Shown here: positions 32,301 through 39,836 of the stretch, in pieces
Layout of the letters: each line of letters starts with the position of its first letter
Position numbering within the stretch: the stretch's first letter is position 1
Assembly (NCBI GenBank): GCA_037349105.1
Contig: JAYJMM010000009.1
Location: forward strand, 4,195,001-4,259,000
DNA: 64,000 bases
Origin: Limnomonas spitsbergensis
Lineage: Eukaryota > Chlorophyta > Chlorophyceae > Chlamydomonadales
Direction: 5' to 3'
Position numbers and translations under genes: made by a program
Notes under the pieces: model-generated
The model's input: the letters and a program-made list of their open reading frames with translations, nothing else
Databases searched by the model: none
What the model was told of the DNA's origin: nothing

Positions 32301-33961
32301 TGTCGGAGTCTTCTGTTCCCTGAGCCGCTGGAGCCGTTGCTCCTAGCTTCCTGCTGACCCGCAGCCTGTTGTTGTTCTCCCTGCGGCTCCCCCTGGTCGG
32401 AATGCTCGCTCTCCGCGTTTGATAACGGGGACGGGGTCGCCATCATTTTCCTGAAGTACCCCGCCATCTCTGGGTCCACTTCAACTGGGAGCGGCTGCCC
32501 GTGGTTTGGCAACCCCCCCAAGTGCTGTGTTCCCAGGGCTTCCTGCAGCTTGGTCAGCTCATCTGCACGCAGGATGTACTGCTGATGGACCTCTGCCATG
32601 GCTTGCTGAGCATCCTGGATGCTCTTCCACCTGCCCAGCTGGCCTCCTAGGTACTCGACGATTCCTGCTGCCTGCTTCCACATCTGTTTTTCTCTCCACT
32701 TGAGAGCTTTTTTCAGCCCGTCAACTTGCCCGGTCAGCCTGCCGATGTGCCCGTCTCTACTGCTGGTCCCTGGCTCTGGGACCTTTTCGACGCTGCACTC
32801 CTGCTCCTCCTCTTCCATCTCTTCCTCCTGCGCCTTGCTAGCGCTGCCGCTTGCTGGTTGCGCAGTAGGCCTTGCTGCCCTTGGCTGCCCCTGCAGCTGC
32901 TGCTGTTGCGCCTGCCTGCCATCGCCGTCGCTGGCCTGTTGCACACTAGGCCCTGCCACCTGTGGTTGCCCTTGCAGCTGCTGCTGCTGCGCCTGCTCTC
33001 CCCTGCTGAGCACTGATTTTACTTGTGCAGCTCTGTCGGCTGCTGCTGTGCCATATCTCCTCTGCTTTGCGGCAGGCGACGCTGCCTGCACCGCAGGCGC
33101 TGTTTCTGGGATCCGCGAAAGGACCTGAATCCTCCTGTCGCACTCCTCTGCCGAGTGCCTGGCTGGCTTTCCGCACAAGGCGCACGGGTGGCTAGGGCAT
33201 GCTGGCATGAAGCCCCTGACAAACTCTCTCTCCTTGTCAGAGATTCCCGCGGCTCTGCGCGCTCTGGTCACCTCCTCTGAGGTTGCTGCGCCGGCCTCTG
33301 CCACTGCTGCCTCGATTGGCACCAGCCTTTGTCTTTGTAGCCTGGGGTTGACCGTGTTGCCCGGTCCTGCGTCCTGTCCAGCTCTCATAGCGGCACCTGC
33401 GCGCGTGGCCATGGCATGCTGTAAGAGCGGCTCGTGCTCTGTTTCAACTGTTGCAGCGGGCCACCCCTCTCTTTCTGCGAATCCACACTGGATTCCTGCC
33501 CATGCCACTGCTGCTGCCTGGTACCCCCCTGCTGGAGATGCCCGCATTAGTGGCAGCGTAAGGTCCCTGACCCCTTGCGCTCTCTGTGGGCCCTCTCTGG
33601 GTCGTAAGGTCAGTCTTCCTGCTGCCTCTAATACCCCGTTATACTTGAGGAACTCCGGGTTCCCTACCAAGTGCTCATATGCGTCTGGTGGCGTCTTAAC
33701 GACCCTGACCACCGTGGGCTCCATAATGGCATTGGGCCCCCCATATCCATACACCACATAAATGAACAGCACTCCATACAGATCTGCCCCTGCATTGTCT
33801 GTGGTACGTATCTTCTCATCTGTACGCACCAGCTCCGCCCCCATGGCAACTAATTGCTCTGCAATATTGACAGTGATGACATGGCACGTGCATGCTGAGT
33901 AACACCAGGACCTTCCCTTTGACCATAAGTCCCACACACTGCTCCAGGTTGCTTCTGTCAT
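29180..33961 (-). CDS. Protease remnant plus very long unidentified region with zinc knuckles
   Basis: 1593 codons. The first ~125 residues align by pattern with a retropepsin: CHVITVNIAEQL follows where the D-S/T-G triad should be, and LVGNPEFLKYNGVLEAAGRL resembles the C-terminal flap and ILG-like region. The catalytic triad itself is not visible in this or the overlapping frame. Next come an atypical CCHC cluster (C260, C263, H269, C274), Gln-rich repeats (QAQQQQLQGQP, about 325-360), an acidic run, a predicted coiled coil (about 408-478), an Arg/Ser-rich stretch (about 548-625) and a canonical CCHC knuckle (C671, C674, H679, C684). The last ~900 residues I do not recognise. Gypsy elements normally have little between protease and RT; this looks like a second Gag-like nucleic-acid-binding protein or acquired genes. 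Confidence 0.7.
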   Translation of the reverse strand: MTEATWSSVWDLWSKGRSWCYSACTCHVITVNIAEQLVAMGAELVRTDEKIRTTDNAGADLYGVLFIYVVYGYGGPNAIMEPTVVRVVKTPPDAYEHLVGNPEFLKYNGVLEAAGRLTLRPREGPQRAQGVRDLTLPLMRASPAGGYQAAAVAWAGIQCGFAEREGWPAATVETEHEPLLQHAMATRAGAAMRAGQDAGPGNTVNPRLQRQRLVPIEAAVAEAGAATSEEVTRARRAAGISDKEREFVRGFMPACPSHPCALCGKPARHSAEECDRRIQVLSRIPETAPAVQAASPAAKQRRYGTAAADRAAQVKSVLSRGEQAQQQQLQGQPQVAGPSVQQASDGDGRQAQQQQLQGQPRAARPTAQPASGSASKAQEEEMEEEEQECSVEKVPEPGTSSRDGHIGRLTGQVDGLKKALKWREKQMWKQAAGIVEYLGGQLGRWKSIQDAQQAMAEVHQQYILRADELTKLQEALGTQHLGGLPNHGQPLPVEVDPEMAGYFRKMMATPSPLSNAESEHSDQGEPQGEQQQAAGQQEARSNGSSGSGNRRLRQRSRSAQRAISEERRGTVPTPEARAQRQGKEQCNTSEGQGWDRRRQSPERDRRHQSPSREQPRGRSRERRPEEFARPYRQGPGHQRGPGLSPPGRAQAGGSGMAEPKRNLGPRHGGVCFKCGQPGHFANECTNPEQAVLTGDRPGAHAGPARGYGAKGPGRSQEVPEGNRRRDFETAMGTPREGGGQQAAAAFSQDKGTYQAEVSQAGPVQVAHQRVPEGQVASQVNHWTMAVEALAMNHYGTMPAGSARSVTHAMEFLKDLQRRGCPAPCEGWPGLLQRFLDREWDTYDEQWDEFERREREAVPQHSVDGWETDSGSILSAGRYEPREPSSLREAEFALLCPGTPEGNQDTGRGVAGAAAGTREPTSVVSRCPAARGAVAGSQLEALAGPVRTHKSTTSRCNAWGGVDEDGETQRSSERGGRSDARGEDSKLDQSFSRDRSYSRERVHVQPFPPSLPAGEPFVQYFRLGEEMPEASTSMAMLTMPAQSKDGPCRLQNHRLLGGGAQTCVNRAAAMQAVAMMIFPWGAVTAVLLGAALKGYIQPSTNMADYMQRGWSRHPIYAYCVSEMVGLAITAGITAVDAAGWAHPDMPDITRAEGMWQGAQPGFMRTPWAMDCVHQLMGHPALRDRAFYVPVQAMGEYERFEETAEQAPVGAGLCHPGRQRRCEATIEASIVIPRMVAGQAVPWGPAPGEARSAIPVQQLVTYYYEEVEDGEVPVSAAWVHMHATQDDKPVYLFARHQDNVAITKCESVDEAEFHAYTYARGADPTVWTLMLLALQRALLPGQLSVAMRHVWGVEEQWAPIAITACPTWPYGPQRTPASGAMWEGEEELARSPFAVEQLEACVLQWVRQERRAWHDNRASSVLPYWQADAITMQLWRQAHPAGVRTLHPLFRGAGEVGIEEELEALGNQPAFVTTLGAAASSWEWLEPMGDMEVSALEAETGDRAEPQTPPDSPSRPIAGDLDSGEPRPSTELRHRQEGRGLLGEENEDPSEGPPSLVQDSESEEEWGADGSPFPARISLTRADAGDADGMEEPGG

Positions 33962-35318
33962 TTTTGAAATACTGCAGCTGGGGTGCAGCTGTCATCGTTC
34001 TACCCTCTGGCCTGGTGTTACTGGTCTCACCCTTGTAGTCGTAGTTGTCTGCCTCCATTGGCATCGTGGTGAAAGACAGCGCTGAGAGCCTCTCGTTCAG
34101 CTTGAACACCTGTAAGCGGATGTCGGACATATCGTCAGCTAGTTTACTCAATACCAGCCTCTTTGCCCCCTTCCTGGAGGAAGGTTCCACGAATCCTGGC
34201 ACCGGTTCCTCCTCCTGAAAAGGTTCTGGCCTAAACGACTTAGGACGGGCGTTATGAACCGCCTGTTTGAAACCCGCAGGCTTGGGTGCCAGCCCAACCT
34301 GCGTCATGAGTGCCACGGACTCGCTGAGCATCTCTGCCATGGTCTGGTGCCAGCCTTCCGGCTCAGCCTGCACCGTTGCATTGCTGAGATGCGACACGTG
34401 GGCCGCCTGCTGCGCCTGACCCCCCTGGCCAGGCCCAGGCCTTGGATACTGCCTATTGTTCTGATTCCTTTCATACGGCCTGCATGCAGCCTGTCCCTGC
34501 TGCGGCCTTGGCGGTAGAGGGTACTGCTGTTGCTGCGGATACTGCTGTTGCGGCGGATACTGCTGTTGCGGCTGTCTGGCCGGTCCAGGTGTGATGTCTG
34601 TAACCAGGGGCATAGGCCTGCGCTCATCCCTGGCCCTGGGCGTCCTACAATCCCTGGCCAGGTGCGCCGTGCTACCACATTGGTAGCATGCCTTGGCTGC
34701 TCCCAAGGCGCCCTCTGCGCTGTAATTTGCCGTCCCTGTCTGGTCCGCCCAGGTAACTCCTCTGGGTTTACCATCCACCCGCAACTGTGGTACTGCTGCT
34801 GAGCCTGCGGGGTGCACTACTCCCTCAAGGCGTGTCCGCATCTCCCACTGTCCCGTTCTCTCTTTTCTGCCCCTGTTGGGCTGTGTATCTCCCTGGCCCG
34901 GCCCGCTGTTGGTTATTTGCCTGAAGCCGGTCCCTCCCAGGTCACCCATTTCCAGGGCAAACCTCTCCCACAGCACCACCTGCTGTGTGAGTACTGCGAT
35001 CTGGTCTTCATCGTTCATGCTGAGGTACCCGGGCACCGTCATGACGAACTTGCTCAGCTTGGCTCTAGCAACAGCTGGGAGTCCGTCGTGGAACATGCGC
35101 GAGACAGAGTGGCTTCTGCCGAAGTGATCTACTGCATCCCTTGAGATCTGCAGCAACTCTGCCGTTGTCAGCACTCTGTGAGCAAATGCTTCCACCGTCT
35201 CTTCTGGCTTGACGTCCGGATCTAGAGTAGTCTTTACTCCTAGCCTGAGGTTGGTGATGGCTGTCCTCTCCTCTGAAGTTGGTTTTCCCACTTCCGCCTG
35301 GACCACCCTGATCCACAA
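33816..35318 (-). CDS. Gag: capsid-like region and CCHC zinc knuckle
   Basis: 500 codons in the same frame as the upstream Gag ORF, from which one UAG separates it; no ATG is needed if read through. Residues about 10-125 resemble a gypsy-type capsid domain (ETVEAFAHRVL, MFHDGLPAVARAKL). Residues 211-224 form a CCHC knuckle (C211, C214, H219, C224) that would bind element RNA. Between them and after them are Pro/Gln-rich linkers. The C-terminal ~40 residues enter the protease (VGLMVKGKVLVLL) before the frame diverges, so a +1 shift near 33905 would continue into the next ORF. Confidence 0.78.
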   Translation of the reverse strand: MWIRVVQAEVGKPTSEERTAITNLRLGVKTTLDPDVKPEETVEAFAHRVLTTAELLQISRDAVDHFGRSHSVSRMFHDGLPAVARAKLSKFVMTVPGYLSMNDEDQIAVLTQQVVLWERFALEMGDLGGTGFRQITNSGPGQGDTQPNRGRKERTGQWEMRTRLEGVVHPAGSAAVPQLRVDGKPRGVTWADQTGTANYSAEGALGAAKACYQCGSTAHLARDCRTPRARDERRPMPLVTDITPGPARQPQQQYPPQQQYPQQQQYPLPPRPQQGQAACRPYERNQNNRQYPRPGPGQGGQAQQAAHVSHLSNATVQAEPEGWHQTMAEMLSESVALMTQVGLAPKPAGFKQAVHNARPKSFRPEPFQEEEPVPGFVEPSSRKGAKRLVLSKLADDMSDIRLQVFKLNERLSALSFTTMPMEADNYDYKGETSNTRPEGRTMTAAPQLQYFKNDRSNLEQCVGLMVKGKVLVLLSMHVPCHHCQYCRAISCHGGGAGAYR

Positions 35319-35342
35319 AGTGAGCAGCGAGGCCTCGCAACC

Positions 35343-37328
35343 CTACCCCTCTGCTGGGGCGATCCACTGCTGCCCGATCCGTTCCACTTCTCTGGCAATT
35401 CTGTTTCCTGCGTGGGGCGCTGCCCTGATGGCTGCCATCAGTGGCCCCATGCTGGCCGGCTTGCTGTCCCACAGCTTGACCAGCGACTTGATAAGCAACG
35501 TCATAGCTGACGGCGACTGGCATGATCCAGCTATTTCACCGGCCACCACAGCCAGCGCTGGCTGGTCATCCGACATTGCCAGCCTGTTGTGCGATCCCCA
35601 GTATCCACACGCCTGGCAATACTTCCTGGCTGCAACTGCGCCTGGGTGTGACATATCCAGGACTGGTACGTTGCCTTGGATGGCTGGGATCTTGGTGACC
35701 TTGGCTACCCCTGCCAGCTGAAGGACCATCTGCTGCTGCAGCTGCAGGTTCACCCTTGCCTGCTCCCTATCGAGCCTTTTCATTTCCTGGTCGCTGGACT
35801 CCTGCCTGGTTCTTGGCCTGCGCCTGTCCGCTCCCCTTGGATCTGAATTCGGTGATTCTGAGCGCGATCCATATCCACCTCCGCTGCCTCCTGACGGGCT
35901 GCGTCCTGGACGGTATCTATCAAATCTGTTGTCATTGTCCTCCTGATCATCCCTTGATGGCTGTCTGCCTGCTCTTCCTGCGGAGCTTCGACTCCCGTCG
36001 CGCGGCTGCCTCCCGGTCTCACTTCTGCTTGGTCTGTCGCTCGACCCGGGTCTCCAAGGATGTGCTCTGCCTGGTCCTGCCTGCTCCCTGGGCGGTTCCT
36101 GGCTTTGCCGATCCTGCTGTGCTCCCCTGCTGTATGCATTGGTTCCTCTGGGTTGCTCCTGGCTTTGCTGCCTTGGCTGTTCCCAGCTGTCTGCCTGCCC
36201 CCTGGGCGGCTCCTGGCCTTGCCGCTCCTGCTGTGCTCCCCTGCTGCATTCATCGGCTCCTCTGGGTTGCTCCTGACTTTGCTGCCTTGGCTGTTCCCAG
36301 CTGTCTGCCTGCCCCCTGGGCGGCTCCTGGCCTTGCCGCTCCTGCTGTGCTCCCCTGCTGCATTCATCGGCTCCTCTGGGTTGCTCCTGACTTTGCTGCC
36401 TTGGCTGTTCCCAGCTGTTTGCCTGCCCCCTGGGCGGCTCCTGGCCTTGCTGGTTCGGCTGTTCCCTGTTGTATCCCTGCTCTCTGGGTATTTCCTGGCT
36501 TTGCCAGTATTGCTGTCCTTCACTGCTTGCTTGCCCCCTGGGCTGCCCTCTGTACTGTCTTCCTGGCTGCGTTCCTCCTGTGTAATTCCTGGCGAAGGAA
36601 TCAGATTGCGTTTCCCCTCTGGCTTCCTGCCTTCTTGATCCGCTGCTGCGCACACTGCCTGCTGGCTCACCCTGTTGCGCTCCTCTTGCTGCTCCTTCTT
36701 GCCTGTTCCTCAGGAATTCCTCAATGTTATCCAACTGGGTTTCCTGGCATGTGTTCTCTTTGTCCTCGACGATGCGCAGGAGTGCATAGGATTCCTGCCT
36801 GGTTGCTCTGCGCGTTGCTACGCCTTGCTCAGCCATCCTGGCCAGTGATCGGCTAGTCAACTCCACTCTTTCGCTGGCGGCTGGGCTACTGGCCCTGGGT
36901 TCTTCCCTGCCCCTTGGCCGCCCCCTGAGGCTTGGCTCACTGCTGACCTCAAAAAACTCCGATCTGGGTGTCGGTGTTGGCGCGGACCTGGCCTGCTGCT
37001 GCCACCTCTGGACTTCCCTGAGATCTGCAGGTTGTTGCGCTGCTGTTTCGAATCCTTCCCACACCTGGTCCTCCTCATCATCTGGTTCGGAAGCGTGCTC
37101 CACTGGATGTCCTATCACCTCATCACACCACTCATCTGCGAAAGCCTTGACAGCTAGGGCTGCTTCACGTCCTACCCTTCCCTTGGACACCTGTCCAAGG
37201 GCGGCCAACAGCGCTGCTCTGTCCTGCCCTGTGTGGGACATACCCATCATGGCCTTTGTTGCCCATCCCTGCAGAGGGGGGGTTCTTGGGCCCCCAAGCA
37301 GTAAGGGGATGGGCCCTGAACTCCTCAA
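35343..37328 (-). CDS. Gag N-terminal region with 38-residue tandem repeats
   Basis: Up to 661 codons. It overlaps the previous ORF by 164 bp in the +1 frame, so it is probably a continuation. The middle is Gln/Glu/Pro/Arg-rich and contains a 38-residue repeat (GQEPPRGQADSWEQPRQQSQ core) about three times, followed by RS/RG-rich sequence. The C-terminal 150 residues (YCQACGYWGS, LIKSLVKLWDSKPASM) look folded and run into the in-frame TAG at 35343-35345, beyond which the same frame stays open for 500 codons. Confidence 0.6.
   Translation of the reverse strand: MRSSGPIPLLLGGPRTPPLQGWATKAMMGMSHTGQDRAALLAALGQVSKGRVGREAALAVKAFADEWCDEVIGHPVEHASEPDDEEDQVWEGFETAAQQPADLREVQRWQQQARSAPTPTPRSEFFEVSSEPSLRGRPRGREEPRASSPAASERVELTSRSLARMAEQGVATRRATRQESYALLRIVEDKENTCQETQLDNIEEFLRNRQEGAARGAQQGEPAGSVRSSGSRRQEARGETQSDSFARNYTGGTQPGRQYRGQPRGQASSEGQQYWQSQEIPREQGYNREQPNQQGQEPPRGQANSWEQPRQQSQEQPRGADECSRGAQQERQGQEPPRGQADSWEQPRQQSQEQPRGADECSRGAQQERQGQEPPRGQADSWEQPRQQSQEQPRGTNAYSRGAQQDRQSQEPPREQAGPGRAHPWRPGSSDRPSRSETGRQPRDGSRSSAGRAGRQPSRDDQEDNDNRFDRYRPGRSPSGGSGGGYGSRSESPNSDPRGADRRRPRTRQESSDQEMKRLDREQARVNLQLQQQMVLQLAGVAKVTKIPAIQGNVPVLDMSHPGAVAARKYCQACGYWGSHNRLAMSDDQPALAVVAGEIAGSCQSPSAMTLLIKSLVKLWDSKPASMGPLMAAIRAAPHAGNRIAREVERIGQQWIAPAEG
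36077..36420 (-). repeat. 114-bp coding minisatellite in gag
   Basis: Three near-identical 114-bp units (boundaries near 36191, 36305 and 36419) encode 38-residue repeats in frame. The copy nearest 36077 is more diverged. Equal multiples of three preserve the reading frame. Confidence 0.8.
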
Positions 37329-38229
37329 TGGCTGCTATTTGATCCTGGAGTTGCGAGAACGTCCTGGTGCATATTTCTTTCCACAGGTTTGTTGCCCACT
37401 GCAAAAGTCCTGCCCAGCCGAGCGGCTGCATTTGCTTCTCTGGCTCTTTTTCGACGCTGACTTCTTCCACTGCCCTGGAGCGCTCTGGCTCTCTAGGTCT
37501 GGCATCCTGCGCCTGCGCTGGTCTTGGAAAAAATCCATGCCGGAATCCCTCGTCGCTGCCGCCTTGCATCTGGTTGCTAGATCCCTCCTTGGGTGTCTGC
37601 ACAGGTCTGCCCACACTGGGCGCAAACTTGGACAGCGGTGTCCCGTAGACTGTGGATCCCACCCCTCTTTTAACCAGCACCTTGCGTGGTCGCATTGGCT
37701 GTCTTTGGCGCAGTCCTGTCACTGGCTGCCGTTCCTTCTCTTCTTTTATCGGCTGAGGCAGCTCCTCCTCAGATATTAGGTCAGCCCACGGCTTTCCCAC
37801 TGGTACAGCTGACTTTTCCTGTGGTTTCCTGCTGCTCCGCGGGACCTGCCTGGTTCCCGCCGTTTGGATCTCAGCTTCCATGCGTGTGACTTCTGCAAGT
37901 ATACTCTCAATTTCCATGTCCTCTGCTTCCATTCGCTGTTTGTCTGGGCAGGTTTTATCCTTGCCTGCAACCCCGCCTGGGGCTGCGGCTACTTTGGCCC
38001 TTAGATCCGGTTGGCTGGGCTCTTTTTTAACCCGTTGTGCAACACTTGCCACCCTGGGCAGGCTCTGCTGCGGCGCGGCCTCCGGTTCACCTCTCTGTCG
38101 CGTGTCACAGCTCTGGGACGCTTCCGTTACTTGATCCAAGATCAGTTCTGGAGTTCCCGCTTGAGTCTGCCACTGCTCGAAATTCAGACTGCTGTCTGAA
38201 CCAGCGGGCAATGGACCCCCCCCGACCAA
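37165..38229 (-). CDS. Gag-region ORF, function unknown
   Basis: 354 codons without an early ATG; open upstream in the +1 frame of the first ORF, so probably translated by frameshift. Charged, low-complexity, with basic segments (RQRQPMRPRKVLVKRG), an acidic/Glu-rich region with regular Met/Leu spacing (MEIESILAEVTRMEAEI) that may form a coiled coil, and WAGLLQWATNLWKEI, an amphipathic helix. I recognise no family; its place fits a matrix-like part of Gag. Confidence 0.5.
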   Translation of the reverse strand: MVGGGPLPAGSDSSLNFEQWQTQAGTPELILDQVTEASQSCDTRQRGEPEAAPQQSLPRVASVAQRVKKEPSQPDLRAKVAAAPGGVAGKDKTCPDKQRMEAEDMEIESILAEVTRMEAEIQTAGTRQVPRSSRKPQEKSAVPVGKPWADLISEEELPQPIKEEKERQPVTGLRQRQPMRPRKVLVKRGVGSTVYGTPLSKFAPSVGRPVQTPKEGSSNQMQGGSDEGFRHGFFPRPAQAQDARPREPERSRAVEEVSVEKEPEKQMQPLGWAGLLQWATNLWKEICTRTFSQLQDQIAAIEEFRAHPLTAWGPKNPPSAGMGNKGHDGYVPHRAGQSSAVGRPWTGVQGKGRT

Positions 38230-38485
38230 TGCCTTTGCGCGTTACGAGCACTGCACCATCTGCCTGCGCCCCTGCCTCTCTGGGCGGTACGCGGCCCGGC
38301 TCAGGCACCTCTGCAAATGGTTCCGCTGGCCCTGCCAGCTTCTCCGCCATTAACAGGGCTTCTGCAGCCATCTCATCACTAGCTTCCATCAGGTTTACAC
38401 CCGGCTCCAGCCCCCTCAGACGCCCACTTCTCCTTTGGGCGTCAGGGTGCTGGTGCCTATCGGGATTTAGATCTACGTCTGTCAT
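38105..38485 (-). CDS. First ORF of the retroelement (Gag start)
   Basis: The first ATG in this frame is at 38485 (MTDVDLNPDR), giving 126 codons to TGA at 38105-38107. Acidic N terminus, Ala/Glu-rich centre. It is the most 5' ORF with a good ATG, about 700 bp after the putative primer-binding site, so I take it as the translation start of the element. Overlaps the next ORF by about 125 bp, which lies in the +1 frame. Confidence 0.5.
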   Translation of the reverse strand: MTDVDLNPDRHQHPDAQRRSGRLRGLEPGVNLMEASDEMAAEALLMAEKLAGPAEPFAEVPEPGRVPPREAGAQADGAVLVTRKGIGRGGSIARWFRQQSEFRAVADSSGNSRTDLGSSNGSVPEL

Positions 38486-38497
38486 ATCTACAGGCAA

Positions 38498-39180
38498 TTA
38501 ACGAACCGCACGGTCCTGCAAGCGTGCTGGCGACACCCTCTACAAGATCTGCTAACGCTAGGCTTCTGCTCCCTTGTTCCTACTGCAATCTGGTGAGGGC
38601 TTGCAAGTCAAGATCGGATGGCAGGTGCAGCACTATGCAGGTTAGGCCTCGCCCTCCTGCTTTTCTGCTCACTAGTTTTAATCTGGCGGAATCCTCCTTC
38701 GCCCTTTCAGTTCTTCCCACCTTGCTGGTCGGGCTGCTTCTAGATGTCTCGCGTCCCGCGTGAATGTCACACGCCCTGCGTGGATGTTGCCTCTTGCGTA
38801 GTGTCCGCTCAGCTCTGCGTTCCTGCGGGGATCCTTTGGCACACCCACAAGATTTCAAACTTGGATGTTCTATCCACAAGTTCACTTCTGTCAATGATGA
38901 AAGATTGGATCCACCTGATCACAATCTGCAGTCACACAGGAAATTATCTGCTGGGTGTATAAATCCACAGCCAGATCTTCAAGCCACTCCTGGACTCAAC
39001 ACTAAGCTGCCACGCTCAGTGATTCTCAGGGTTTAACTTGGCAACCTCTCTATGGAGATTACCACAGCAAAGTGCAGTTCAAATGCTGTCCAAGGTCGTT
39101 TGCATGCAAACAAATTTCCAATTTCGCTGCACAAGCACCTTTAGCAGGAATTGGCAAATTAAGCTGATCAGGCTAAATCC
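38498..39180 (-). other. Retroelement 5' leader
   Basis: About 680 bp between the putative primer-binding site and the first supported ATG. A 104-codon minus-strand frame (38580-38894) has no recognisable domain; the leader may carry packaging or translation signals. Confidence 0.45.
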
Positions 39181-39202
39181 ACTTCGTCCCTTTCTAAAGG
39201 AC
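39181..39202 (-). promoter_or_regulatory. Putative self-primed primer-binding site
   Basis: One base downstream of block A1 on the coding strand lie 22 bases that are a perfect inverted repeat of 39609-39630 inside A1. An RNA starting near 39630 would have a 5' end able to fold back and prime reverse transcription here, as in Tf1-type self-priming elements. There is no TGG start as expected for tRNA 3'-end priming. Confidence 0.62.
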
Positions 39203-39203
39203 A

Positions 39204-39832
39204 CGCGATGTGCGCTTCAGGTCCGTGGCGGACTTCTTTCCTCACGGCAGTGATGGACGCCTACGGGCAGGCTCAGTGACTCTTCACTGGCTGCGAGTGC
39301 TCAGCGAGTTAAGCAGCTAACTGGTTGTTTGTATGTATAGCAATTGACTAAGGTAGCATAGGCCTTCTGGCCGTCTGGGCGCGATCCAGCTGGGCTATGT
39401 TAAGGGCACTTACCGCGCAACACGCGGTGAGGTAAACGGGACGTAGTCTGCGTACTTCTTCTTCGGCAGGGTCTCGGTTCTCTACTGGGGTACTTGTCTC
39501 CAGCTAGATCAGCTGATGCTGAGCTAGGCTTGACTCGGATTAAGGTACTGACTTAAGTGAAAGCTGCTGGTCTCGAAGACGGCCGGTGCTTGTTACAAAT
39601 AGAGGTCTGTCCTTTAGAAAGGGACGAAGTAACTAGCCTAGGCAATTGCCGGAATACAGGGACCCGGCAGGCCCAATTCAGAGTACGGTAGAACCTGTCA
39701 AATCATCCTGCGTAAGCGGGTTTCTAGGTCTCAGCTCAAACCCGGAGACTCCGCAGAGAAGCTGCGGAGGCTCCGTGGCCGCTAGTGGCGGCTCCAACGG
39801 TTCTGTCACGTATACGGTAATATACTGTGACA
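39204..39832 (-). repeat. 629-bp partial repeat block A1
   Basis: Matches 21566-22194 exactly in length with three substitutions. Its outer end GTGACA abuts the CTAT duplication. The inner boundary shares CGC with block B1. It contains the self-priming complement at 39609-39630. Promoter activity is likely here but no TATA-like signal is evident. Confidence 0.9.
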
Positions 39833-39836
39833 CTAT

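Larger units (their letters stand above)
21324..39832 (-). mobile_element. 18.5-kb Ty3/gypsy-type retroelement with split repeats, methyltransferase and PHD finger
   Basis: The unit begins TGTCGC, ends GTGACA and is flanked by CTAT on both sides (21320-21323 and 39833-39836). On its coding strand the order is: repeat block A1 (629 bp); leader; Gag-like ORFs; protease remnant; long extra region; RT; RNase H; C5-methyltransferase; DDE integrase with PHD finger; purine tract; block B1 (245 bp); GC; then full repeat A2-B2 (871 bp). Repeat copies differ by 6 substitutions in 871 bases without net indels, so insertion is recent. RT, RNase H and D,D-35-E integrase place it with Ty3/gypsy elements. 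The A1...B1-A2-B2 order is otherwise known to me from PAT/Ngaro-type tyrosine-recombinase elements. Coding frames change six times and one UAG interrupts Gag, so autonomy is uncertain. Confidence 0.88.

Noticed and set aside
35756..36856. 366-codon plus-strand ORF rich in Leu/Pro/Cys
   Set aside because: It is the antisense shadow of the repetitive Gag region; repeats of 114 bp keep both strands open.
21324..39832. Classification as a DIRS/Ngaro/PAT tyrosine-recombinase element because of the split repeats
   Set aside because: The integrase is clearly HHCC plus D,D-35-E, and no tyrosine recombinase motif was found in the ORFs; the repeat order alone is not enough.
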